Positions 53,480-61,061 of a DNA stretch of 64,000 nt are shown piece after piece. Source of the DNA: Flagellimonas maritima (GTDB taxonomy: Bacteria; Bacteroidota; Bacteroidia; Flavobacteriales; Flavobacteriaceae); contig NZ_CP030104.1 in assembly GCF_003269425.1 (NCBI RefSeq), positions 3,133,001-3,197,000 on the forward strand. Direction: 5' to 3'. A model generated the notes under the pieces. That model did no database searches. It worked only from the letters and a program-made list of their open reading frames with translations, and had not been told where the DNA came from. How positions within the stretch are numbered: the stretch's first letter is position 1; every line of letters starts with the position of its first letter. Position numbers and translations under genes: made by a program.

Positions 53480-55432
53480 ATGACCAAACCACGCTACCTA
53501 ACCAAATCAAGATTTAAATTGGCACTGAGCTGCCCTACCAAACTGTTTTATGCAAATAAGACAGATTATGAAAATACAAGTAAAACCGATACTTTTTTGG
53601 AGGCTTTGGCCCAAGGTGGTTTCCAAGTAGAAGAATTAGCACGAATGGAATACCCCAAAGGTGTTGCCATTCTAGGAAGGGATTGGGATTATGATACATT
53701 AGTAGCTAGAACAAATGAATTACTAAAACAAGAAAATGTTGTCATTTTTGAACCAGCTTTTCTAGTAAACGGACTATTCATCCGGGTTGATATTTTAGTA
53801 AAACATGGTTCTGAAATTCAGCTAATTGAAGTCAAATCAAAATCAGTTGATAGTACTTTACATCAGAGCTTTATTACAAAAAGAGGTGGATTAAGTTGGC
53901 TAGAATATTTGTACGATGTGGCCTTCCAAAAATATGTAATACAAAAATGTTATCCCGCTTGGAATGTAACGCCATATCTTAACCTAGTTGATAAATCTAA
54001 ATTAACTTCTGTTGATGGCTTAAATCAAAAGTTTAAGATTGTTCAGAACTCGGAAATGAGAACAGGAATATTAAAAGCTGAGGGACTTACCAAAATGGAT
54101 ATTGGCAATCCAATTTTGTGTTTGATAAATGTTTCTCAAGAGATTCAATTGATATTTGATGAGAACCCAGCATTTAATAGTGAATCTTTTGAAGATAGTA
54201 TTACTAATTTCAAAGAACATTACGCAAACGATATAAAAATACAAACACCTATTGGTAAGCATTGTGATGGTTGTGAGTTTCATTGCGATGGTATCGATAA
54301 AAATTTAAAAAGTGGTTTTCACGAGTGCTGGATGTCTCAGCTTTCAATTTCAAAAACCCGTGTCGATGCACCAAAAGTGTATGAAGTTTGGAATTTTCGT
54401 GGAAGTAAAAAACTTATGGATGAGGGTGTCTATTTTATGGATGAAATTCAAGAATATCAAATAGAGATAGAACCAGAAGCTGGTATTATAAGTAATTCAG
54501 AACGACGATGGTTACAGATTGAAAAGACAAAACAAAATAGCAGCGAGCCATTTGTAGAATTGGATGGGTTAAAAATTGAAATGGCGAAATGGATTTATCC
54601 ATTGAATTTTATTGATTTTGAAACTACAGCGGTAGCTATTCCGTTTACGGCGGGCAGACACCCCTATGAACAGCTAGCATTTCAGTTTAGTCATCATATT
54701 TTTTTTGAAGATGGTCGAATCGAACATTTCAATGAGTATCTTGATACAACCGTAGGCCACTTCCCAAATTTTGATTTCATAAGAGCTCTAAAGAAAACAC
54801 TGTCTATAAATGAGGGTAGTATTTTTCGATATCACAACCATGAAAATATTATTTTAAATAAGATTCATGAACAACTTTTGGCAAGTTCAGAGTCAGATAA
54901 AGAAGAACTAATCGACTTTATTGAAAATATAAGCCATAATACCGATAGTTCGAGCAAAAAGTGGTGTGGCGATAGAGATATGATCGATTTGTATCAAGTA
55001 ATTAAAAACTACTATTTTAACCCCGCGATGAATGGTAGTTTGTCCATAAAGGCGGTTCTACCTGCTATTTTAAATACAAGTCATTTTATTAAGAAAAAGT
55101 GCCAAAACGATATAGGCTCTATTAACATTACCTCTAAAAACTTTCCGCCTGATTACATATTTCTACACTTGGAAAATGGAAATGCAATAAACCCATATGC
55201 AGCACTTCCTCCAGTTTACGAAGACTGGACGCAGGACCAATTAGAAAATGCTTTAACAGGCGTTGGTATAATTTCCGATGGTGGGGCGGCTCTTACGGCC
55301 TATGCAAAATTGCAATTTGAAGATGTTTCTGTTGAAGAAAGAGGTGTCTTGGAAAATGCTCTCCTTCGTTATTGTGAACTCGACACCCTAGCTATGGTTA
55401 TGATTTTTGAGCATTTTAAGGAGCTGGTCTAG
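53480..55432 (+). CDS. DUF2779-type protein: Cas4-like nuclease plus DEDD exonuclease
   Basis: 650 residues. The N-terminal half looks like a Cas4/AddB-type PD-(D/E)XK nuclease: Cys18 in SCPTKLFYAN, Asp104 in FIRVDILV, Glu117-Val-Lys119 in LIEVKSKS, and a cysteine set Cys262, Cys265, Cys269, Cys283 able to hold an Fe-S cluster with Cys18. The C-terminal half starts with FIDFET (Asp379, Glu381), the first DEDD exonuclease motif, continues with RYHNHENIIL near 450 and ends with CELDT (Asp635), as in DUF2779 proteins. It should degrade DNA or RNA. It sits 58 nt after abiEii and before the reverse transcriptases, so a defence role is likely but not shown. Confidence 0.75.
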   Translation: MTKPRYLTKSRFKLALSCPTKLFYANKTDYENTSKTDTFLEALAQGGFQVEELARMEYPKGVAILGRDWDYDTLVARTNELLKQENVVIFEPAFLVNGLFIRVDILVKHGSEIQLIEVKSKSVDSTLHQSFITKRGGLSWLEYLYDVAFQKYVIQKCYPAWNVTPYLNLVDKSKLTSVDGLNQKFKIVQNSEMRTGILKAEGLTKMDIGNPILCLINVSQEIQLIFDENPAFNSESFEDSITNFKEHYANDIKIQTPIGKHCDGCEFHCDGIDKNLKSGFHECWMSQLSISKTRVDAPKVYEVWNFRGSKKLMDEGVYFMDEIQEYQIEIEPEAGIISNSERRWLQIEKTKQNSSEPFVELDGLKIEMAKWIYPLNFIDFETTAVAIPFTAGRHPYEQLAFQFSHHIFFEDGRIEHFNEYLDTTVGHFPNFDFIRALKKTLSINEGSIFRYHNHENIILNKIHEQLLASSESDKEELIDFIENISHNTDSSSKKWCGDRDMIDLYQVIKNYYFNPAMNGSLSIKAVLPAILNTSHFIKKKCQNDIGSINITSKNFPPDYIFLHLENGNAINPYAALPPVYEDWTQDQLENALTGVGIISDGGAALTAYAKLQFEDVSVEERGVLENALLRYCELDTLAMVMIFEHFKELV

Positions 55433-55642
55433 AGTAGTTGCTATTTTCATGGATTAATTCCGCAGTCATTTGATTGATTTTTCCTTCAATCAGAAAAATA
55501 CTTTATTTTTAGAGACCTAAACAATCCTAACCAATCAGATGATTCTACTACAAGATTTAGTACTTAAGAAGTGCCTCATACATCCAGGCCAACAATCTTT
55601 CAGAAAGGTTTACAATGAATGTGCTAATAGCTTTTTAAGCTT
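55433..55642 (+). promoter_or_regulatory. Leader/promoter region of the reverse-transcriptase operon
   Basis: 210 nt between the nuclease gene and drt3a. TGATTGA / TCAATCA (7 bp) forms a small hairpin near 55470-55491, and an AT-rich TACTTTATTTTT follows that could contain the -7 box. No CA-repeat is present. It is the alternative place for the system's ncRNA, but I see less structure here than downstream of the second RT. Confidence 0.35.
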
Positions 55643-56971
55643 ATGTTAGACCAATCATTTTCAGCGAAGAACTTTAGAATCATATTTGACATCTCAAATA
55701 GAAACGGCTTTTTTGTAGAAGATAAATTGAGTTTAAGTTCAATAAGAAAAGTAACCGAGGAGATTAAGGTTTATGGCAACCTAGCAAAAAGCTATAATAA
55801 ATCTGGAAATAAAGTACTTGCTCATTTTTTTAATGAAGTAAAGGAGCAGTTGAGAGAAGTAAGGAATGTTGAAATTGATAATGTACTTGAAGAAATCAGC
55901 TTAATAATATCACAGAGCGATTTTAAAATCGAATTGAAACAAATTAAAATCCCTGGAGGAAAAGATTTGTATACCATTACAAATAAGCCTGAGTATTTCT
56001 TTGCAATAAAGCAGGCTCAATTTAACATTTCAAGACTGTTTGGAGTAAAACAATCTAATCGTCATAGCATAGTTGAACAGCTATTCACATTACTTAATGA
56101 CAAGTTTCCCAAGACTGTTATTAGAACAGACATATCTAGCTTTTACGAATCCATAGACCATGAATCTTTAGCAAAGCATATAAATCATGATAATTTGCTA
56201 TCCCCAAAATCTAGAAAGATAATAAACAGTATTCTTAGGAGCTACAAGGTTCTCTCCGGCTCAAATAAAGGCGTACCTCGTGGGATAGGGGTAAGCGCAT
56301 ATTTATCAGAATTATTTATGCGTAGAATTGATCAAACCATTAGAAGTATTCCGGGTGTTACATATTATGCCAGATTTGTTGATGACATTGTGGTAATTTT
56401 TACTCCAAATCCAAATGAACCAGGCAGAGTATATCTAAATGAAGTGAAATATGCTATCGAAAAAAATAGTTCCATAAGAACGAATCCTGCTAAAACTTTT
56501 CCACTTTCCATTGTTGATTTAAGCATCAAACACAATTTTGAATTTTTAGGATACGAATTTATCATACAACATGGCAAAGTAAAGACCAAGCTGACATCAG
56601 CCAAGTTTGATAAACTGGAAAAAAGAACTGAACTGGCATTTGACCACTATGTAAATTTTTCAAAAGTTAACAAAAAGGAAGCAAGAAAAATACTTGTGAA
56701 ACGGATTAGGTTTTTAACTGGCAATACTAGATTGGCCAACAATAAGGCAAAAATTTTAATTGGTATTTATTATTCAAATAGTTCTCTTACAGAAATGGGG
56801 CAAATCAAAAGGTTAAATGCAAGACTAAAAAGGCAAATAAATACACGAATTACATCTGTATCGCTCAAAAAAAGACTAAATAGGTATGATTTCATAGACA
56901 GTTTTGAGAACAGGAATTTCTCTTCTTTCAGTTCCGATGAACTAAAAGCAATAATGCAAATTTGGAAATAA
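55643..56971 (+). CDS. drt3a: Reverse transcriptase, Drt3a-like (first RT of a DRT3 pair)
   Basis: 442 residues. RT palm motifs are intact: Asp163 in RTDISSFYESID (motif A), GVPRGIGVSAYLSELF at 210-225, FVDD at 245-248 inside YYARFVDDIVVIF (motif C) and FLGYEF at 301-306. N-terminal about 140 and C-terminal about 130 residues are helical and without a maturase, HNH or integrase domain, which argues against group II introns and retroelements. It abuts a second, larger RT gene (TAA directly followed by ATG). Of the known defence RTs, a tandem of a shorter and a longer RT with an ncRNA is DRT type 3, so I assign Drt3a. From memory, Drt3a uses an ACACAC template in the ncRNA to make poly(GT) DNA. 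Confidence 0.82.
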   Translation: MLDQSFSAKNFRIIFDISNRNGFFVEDKLSLSSIRKVTEEIKVYGNLAKSYNKSGNKVLAHFFNEVKEQLREVRNVEIDNVLEEISLIISQSDFKIELKQIKIPGGKDLYTITNKPEYFFAIKQAQFNISRLFGVKQSNRHSIVEQLFTLLNDKFPKTVIRTDISSFYESIDHESLAKHINHDNLLSPKSRKIINSILRSYKVLSGSNKGVPRGIGVSAYLSELFMRRIDQTIRSIPGVTYYARFVDDIVVIFTPNPNEPGRVYLNEVKYAIEKNSSIRTNPAKTFPLSIVDLSIKHNFEFLGYEFIIQHGKVKTKLTSAKFDKLEKRTELAFDHYVNFSKVNKKEARKILVKRIRFLTGNTRLANNKAKILIGIYYSNSSLTEMGQIKRLNARLKRQINTRITSVSLKKRLNRYDFIDSFENRNFSSFSSDELKAIMQIWK

Positions 56972-59011
56972 ATGCCAAAGAGTAAAAAGAATATTACAAA
57001 CAAAAAGGAAAGAGCGGTATTATCCGATATTTTACCCTTTGAAACACCTGCAACATTTTCAAATCGATATTTTTATGACTTTTTGATATCAAATGGTATC
57101 GAACTGAGGGGGAATGTGTTGACTTGGAGAAGTGGAAATCAGACTTTAAATAAAATCGTCAAATTAATATTTGCTCTTGGTCCTAAAGAGATTGCGAATG
57201 AAACGGATGGAAAAATAACTTTGTCCCCAGGCGCACTTAAAGCAATACCTTTTCACTACAAAATTTCACATAAACAAAAGGAATTTCGGGAGCTTACCGT
57301 TGTTCATCCAAAAAATCAACTAGCGGTTATTGAGTTTTATGACTTATGCAAGGAGTTAATTCTTTACTATTGCGATGAGAGCAAATTCTCTATAAGGAAA
57401 CCATTTAAAACGGCTAAATTCACTTATTTCAAGGATAGACTTCACTACGATAAATTGGCTCAAGATCACGAAGTGGTTGGGGTCGAGGAGTTTGACAAGG
57501 AATACGAAAATTTGAAAACATTTTTTTCGTACAAAGAAATTAGTAACATTCATAAATTTTATGAATCCTATAAATATCATCGGTGCGAGAAAAAGTATAA
57601 AAACCTCTTCAAGTTTGACATATCAAAATGTTTCGATAGTATATATTCTCACTCTATTACTTGGGCATTGCTAGATAAGGATATGGTTAAAGATGAAATA
57701 CCAATTTCAAAGCTAACATTTGGGGGCAAATTTGACAGGTTAATGCAAGATTTAAATTATGGAGAGACAAACGGTATTGTCATTGGCCCTGAGTTTTCTA
57801 GAATTTTTGCTGAAATTATACTACAGAAAATTGATAAAACGGTTCAGTTAAAGCTTTCGAATAGAAACGAACCAATAATTTTCAGAAAGGATTATGAAGT
57901 TTTCAGATATGTTGACGACTACTTTATTTTTTATAATGATGTATACGTTAAAGAAGAGGTACTTGGGCTTTTTAGATTACATCTAAGAGATTACAAATTA
58001 GGACTGAATGAGGGAAAATCGGAAGAGTACAAAAAGCCAATACTAACAGGAATAACCGCTGCCAAGGTCGGAATAGTCAAGCTTCTAGATAAAAAAATGT
58101 CTTTTAAGTCTAAACAAGAGACAAGTTCCCTTGCCAATGATTCTGACGATAATATTCTAACTTTTTATGTCAGTTCTAGTACTTTAATTACTGAGTTTAA
58201 AATTATTTTAAAGTCAGCAGACATTAATTACAAGGATATTCAAAACTTTACACTTGGCTGTATTGACAACAAAGTAATAAGCTTTATTCATCTTTGCTCC
58301 GATACTGTTCAAAACGAGAAACAATTAGGAAAGGTCTTTTTGGAAATTCTAGATTTTGCATTCTTCGTTTATGCGGTCACTCCACGAGTAAACAGCACAA
58401 TTAAATTGTGTTCAATATTGAGTAAGGTTATTCAATTTGCGAAACTTAATTTAAACTCGGATTTAAAGAACCGAATATTTAAGAAAATTTATGATGAGAT
58501 ATTTTTGGTGCTCAAAAAATCAAGAATTCAAGAGCATGTTCAAATTGAGACATTATATCTTCTTATTACACTTAATGATTTAGGTAGAGATTATCGACTG
58601 GAAGAAGAGGTTCTGTGTTTTTATTTTTGCATCGATTTGTCAAAGAAAAAGTGCAATTATGAATTGCACTACTTTACAATCACGGTATTGCTATTTTATT
58701 TAGGTAACAAAGCCAGATATGTGAAAACGAAAAAGATTTTAGAAAATTATATTTTGGAACTAATGTCCAATGTCTCAAAAGAAAATAGATTTAGAAAAAC
58801 AGAACTGATCTTATTGTTTTTCGATTTGTTAAGCTGTCCCTATATTGATAGAGTATTTAAAAACAAGCTATTTTTACTTTTTGGGATTCCGTCTACTCAG
58901 GGAAGGCTCAGGACTAGTATTATTAATTATAGAAAGTATTGGTTTACTAAATGGGATAACTTTAATTTTGGGAAAGAGTTAGAGGCTAAAAAAAGCCAAG
59001 AAGTGTACTAA
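56972..59011 (+). CDS. drt3b: Reverse transcriptase, Drt3b-like (second RT of a DRT3 pair)
   Basis: 679 residues. Palm motifs: Asp216 in KFDISKCFDSIYSHS (motif A), TNGIVIGPEFSRIFAEI near 266-282, and YVDD at 313-316 in FRYVDDYFIFY (motif C). An about 200-residue N-terminal part has no recognised domain, and a 280-residue C-terminal part is alpha-helical, as in UG8/Abi-type RTs. The start codon directly follows the drt3a stop, so the two are translated together and probably form one complex. From memory, Drt3b makes the complementary poly(AC) strand without a nucleic-acid template. A structured 118-nt region with a terminator follows. Confidence 0.82.
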   Translation: MPKSKKNITNKKERAVLSDILPFETPATFSNRYFYDFLISNGIELRGNVLTWRSGNQTLNKIVKLIFALGPKEIANETDGKITLSPGALKAIPFHYKISHKQKEFRELTVVHPKNQLAVIEFYDLCKELILYYCDESKFSIRKPFKTAKFTYFKDRLHYDKLAQDHEVVGVEEFDKEYENLKTFFSYKEISNIHKFYESYKYHRCEKKYKNLFKFDISKCFDSIYSHSITWALLDKDMVKDEIPISKLTFGGKFDRLMQDLNYGETNGIVIGPEFSRIFAEIILQKIDKTVQLKLSNRNEPIIFRKDYEVFRYVDDYFIFYNDVYVKEEVLGLFRLHLRDYKLGLNEGKSEEYKKPILTGITAAKVGIVKLLDKKMSFKSKQETSSLANDSDDNILTFYVSSSTLITEFKIILKSADINYKDIQNFTLGCIDNKVISFIHLCSDTVQNEKQLGKVFLEILDFAFFVYAVTPRVNSTIKLCSILSKVIQFAKLNLNSDLKNRIFKKIYDEIFLVLKKSRIQEHVQIETLYLLITLNDLGRDYRLEEEVLCFYFCIDLSKKKCNYELHYFTITVLLFYLGNKARYVKTKKILENYILELMSNVSKENRFRKTELILLFFDLLSCPYIDRVFKNKLFLLFGIPSTQGRLRTSIINYRKYWFTKWDNFNFGKELEAKKSQEVY

Positions 59012-59019
59012 AAATATAC

Positions 59020-59129
59020 GCTCCGCTCAAATAAATGACTCTTTCGAGGGTTCACACACAAGCGTTCTATTTGACCTTCGATAAAAGAAGATTAAATATA
59101 AAGAAGCAGCCTGAGCGGGCTGTTTTTTT
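59020..59129 (+). ncRNA. Candidate DRT3 non-coding RNA with CACACACA template loop
   Basis: Region between the drt3b stop (59011) and a T-run. The stem 59022-59029 (TCCGCTCA) pairs with 59112-59119 (TGAGCGGG, one G-U) and encloses a hairpin: 59044-59051 (TCGAGGGT) pairs with 59074-59081 (ACCTTCGA, one G-U). The 22-nt loop contains CACACACA at 59053-59060. A (CA)n tract displayed in a loop is what a poly(GT)-making RT would need as template. The 3' end is set by the terminator at 59106-59129, which competes with the closing stem. The 5' end is unknown; it may be processed from the drt3 mRNA or have its own promoter. Inferred from sequence only. Confidence 0.62.
59106..59129 (+). terminator. 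Rho-independent terminator of the drt3 operon/ncRNA
   Basis: CAGCC (59107-59111) pairs with GGCTG (59118-59122) around TGAGCG, followed by seven T's (59123-59129). Confidence 0.8.
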
Positions 59130-59216
59130 ATGGTTATTTATAGTGACGGAATTAAAGGTTGTAATTGCCTAGATAATTTCAGTCCCAAATCTTACCCCAA
59201 AACTTTGCGCGTGGAT

Positions 59217-59273
59217 CCTGTCCGGTTTTTGTAGTGATTCCGGCAGATTAGCGTGAAGCAAAAACCGGATAGG
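59217..59273. repeat. Inverted repeat with 15-bp arms downstream of the mob operon
   Basis: CCTGTCCGGTTTTTG (59217-59231) and CAAAAACCGGATAGG (59259-59273) pair over 15 bp with one G-U. It lies 8 nt after the stop of the last leftward mob-region gene (59281). It may terminate that operon, though no T-run follows, or be part of a transfer or replication site. Confidence 0.6.
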
Positions 59274-59280
59274 GCGCACC

Positions 59281-59736
59281 CTACTTTTTGCTTTGGGGTT
59301 TTAGCCATTCTTTATAGAGTTCGCTGGCCTCTGGGCTTGCCTCGAAGAAAGCCCTGAAATGCCCGACCGCCTTTTCTTCTCCCTGTCCATAAGCTTCCTG
59401 CTTTATTTCAGGGATTCGGGAGACTTTATAAATGGAGAATCCTAGCACCAAAATTACGCAAACCATTAACCCCACGAACAATTTGACTGCCCATTTCGGA
59501 AAAGTCATGGACTTTTTTATATAGTAGACCACGTTACCCATTAGTTTGTGTTGGTCATCAATGGCTTTCTTTTGGTCGTCATTGTAACGTCGTAGGATAA
59601 AGTCAATGTCCGTGGTGTCGGGCTTGATTTTATAGTTTCTCAAAAAAGCTTGCATCTCTTCTAAGCGACTTATCGAGTTTTCGAATTCCTTGATTTCCTC
59701 TGTTAGCAATTCTGCTATTTCGTCTAGTTTTGCCAT
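59281..59736 (-). CDS. Mobilization-linked single-pass membrane protein
   Basis: 151 residues. An N-terminal coiled coil (about 1-40, LTEEIKEFENSISRLEEMQA), a middle helical part, one membrane helix at about 85-107 (WAVKLFVGLMVCVILVLGF) and a soluble Gly/Glu-rich C-terminal tail. I do not know a function, but small membrane proteins of this build regularly follow the relaxase gene in Bacteroidota mobilizable elements. The gene lies 4 nt after mobA and is certainly co-transcribed. A role in docking the relaxosome to a helper conjugation channel is inference. Confidence 0.7.
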   Translation of the reverse strand: MAKLDEIAELLTEEIKEFENSISRLEEMQAFLRNYKIKPDTTDIDFILRRYNDDQKKAIDDQHKLMGNVVYYIKKSMTFPKWAVKLFVGLMVCVILVLGFSIYKVSRIPEIKQEAYGQGEEKAVGHFRAFFEASPEASELYKEWLKPQSKK

Positions 59737-59740
59737 AATA

Positions 59741-60610
59741 TTAAATTTCCATTCCTAATCCAATTGTTTTCTTAACAGCCAATTTGAGTGCCTTTTTTGT
59801 GATGCTCGTTGCCAAGTTGGGCGTTATCTCTACAGTTTTTCCGAGCATTGATAGGGAGTTTTCCTTGGCTATCTTTTGGGCAACATTTCTATCAAAACCA
59901 ATCCGTTCGGCAATTCGCCCCATTGACATTGAACGATGTACTTCACTTCCTTTAAGGTTTTGGCCTTTGTATTCAAAACGGAAACCCCGCAACTGATTCG
60001 ATTTATTGATGCTTGGAATGACTTCTACATTCCTTTGTTTCATGTATTTGATGTATTGGTCAAAATCCTTGGGCTTCATATCCGCAATAACCTTTTCGTG
60101 GACTTGCTTTATTTCCAGGCGTACATAATTAATTTCGTTCAACTTTTCCTGTTGCACTTGTTTTACCGTTGTCAAACCCATTTGTTGAGCCACTTTTTCT
60201 GCCGCCTGTTGGCTTCGTTTCCCGATATAGTTGTCCTTGAAGGCCTTGCCGTCAAAACCGATGCGGTTCACATATAAATGGATGTGCAAATGACTTTTAT
60301 CTTGATGTACAAAGGCGATGGCCTGTCGTTCTTGTAGTTTCATTTCTTTAATGAATCTTTCTGTAATTTCCTTCAGTTCTTTTTCTTTTAATTTTTGTCC
60401 ATCTTGTATCGTGGGACTAAGGACGAAACTCAACGTATTCTTTTTACAGCGATGGTTTTGTGATTGAATGATTTTGAATTCTTGTGTAATCTCTTTGGGG
60501 TTGTCGCCAGCCAAATGTTCGCGATAAACCACCTTGGCATCTTTCTCTTCGTTCCACCCATAACCCATGGAGGCTCCCGTATGCGATATGGATTTTCCCA
60601 TGCCTATCAT
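59741..60610 (-). CDS. mobA: MobA-type relaxase (mobilization nuclease)
   Basis: 289 residues. The relaxase/mobilization nuclease domain has the three-His metal site HLHIHLYVNRI near residue 116 and FVHQDKSHLH before it; HTGASMGYGWN near residue 10 is typical of Bacteroidota relaxases of the MOBP type. It nicks oriT, becomes joined to the 5' end and pilots the strand. The start overlaps the mobC stop by 4 nt (ATGA). It is short compared with many relaxases and has no primase or helicase fused; the separate primase gene upstream may supply that. Confidence 0.9.
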   Translation of the reverse strand: MIGMGKSISHTGASMGYGWNEEKDAKVVYREHLAGDNPKEITQEFKIIQSQNHRCKKNTLSFVLSPTIQDGQKLKEKELKEITERFIKEMKLQERQAIAFVHQDKSHLHIHLYVNRIGFDGKAFKDNYIGKRSQQAAEKVAQQMGLTTVKQVQQEKLNEINYVRLEIKQVHEKVIADMKPKDFDQYIKYMKQRNVEVIPSINKSNQLRGFRFEYKGQNLKGSEVHRSMSMGRIAERIGFDRNVAQKIAKENSLSMLGKTVEITPNLATSITKKALKLAVKKTIGLGMEI

Positions 60611-60903
60611 TTTTTAAAATTGTAAAGATGTTTGCGTATTTCATTGGCCAGTTGTACCACTTCATCGGCCAATTTCGGATTTCGTTTTCGGTACATATTC
60701 CCTATACGTTTAAAGTTGACTTGATACTGGACCAACAATTTATAAACATCGATTTGTTCATCGGAAAACCGTTCGACAATTCTATGGTCAAAGGCGGCAC
60801 GACGACAGTACTCACTTATGGAAAGTCCGCTCTTTTTGGCCTTAATTTTGAGCAGTTTCTTCTCATAAATGGAACATCGAAATTGTACAAATTCCTTTTT
60901 CAC
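60607..60903 (-). CDS. mobC: MobC-type relaxosome accessory protein
   Basis: 98 residues. Start is GTG at 60903, as no ATG exists between the upstream stop and the conserved KKEFVQFRCSIYEKKLLKIK. The ribbon-helix-helix-like N-terminus and the helical C-terminus (NFKRIGNMYRKRNPKLADEV) match MobC proteins that bind oriT and help the relaxase open the strands. It is followed by mobA with a 4-nt overlap. The inverted repeats just upstream are candidate binding sites. Confidence 0.85.
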   Translation of the reverse strand: MKKEFVQFRCSIYEKKLLKIKAKKSGLSISEYCRRAAFDHRIVERFSDEQIDVYKLLVQYQVNFKRIGNMYRKRNPKLADEVVQLANEIRKHLYNFKK

Positions 60904-60979
60904 TTTAGCCTTTTTATCTTTTAAATCGAAGTACGTTTTTCTAAATCATTAATCAATAACTCAGTTAATAGTTCCTACT

Positions 60980-61034
60980 CTTTTGCGACCAACGGGAGCA
61001 AAAGCAAGATTTGTCATGACAATGACACATCTTG
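60980..61034. other. Candidate oriT: two adjacent inverted repeats upstream of mobC
   Basis: First repeat CTTTTGC / GCAAAAG (60980-60986, 60998-61004, 11-nt spacer). Directly next to it is CAAGATTTGTCA / TGACACATCTTG (61005-61016, 61023-61034, one mismatch). They lie 77-131 nt upstream of the mobC start, between the primase and mob genes, where oriT is usually found. No nic site can be assigned by eye. Confidence 0.45.
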
Positions 61035-61061
61035 AATTCTTACTCAGACGTATTTTTACAG

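Noticed and set aside
55643..59011. Group II intron, retron or retrotransposon as explanation of the two RTs
   Set aside because: No maturase, HNH or integrase domains in either protein and no recognisable intron domain V; retrons have one small RT with the msr-msd upstream, whereas here two RTs abut and the structured RNA is downstream.
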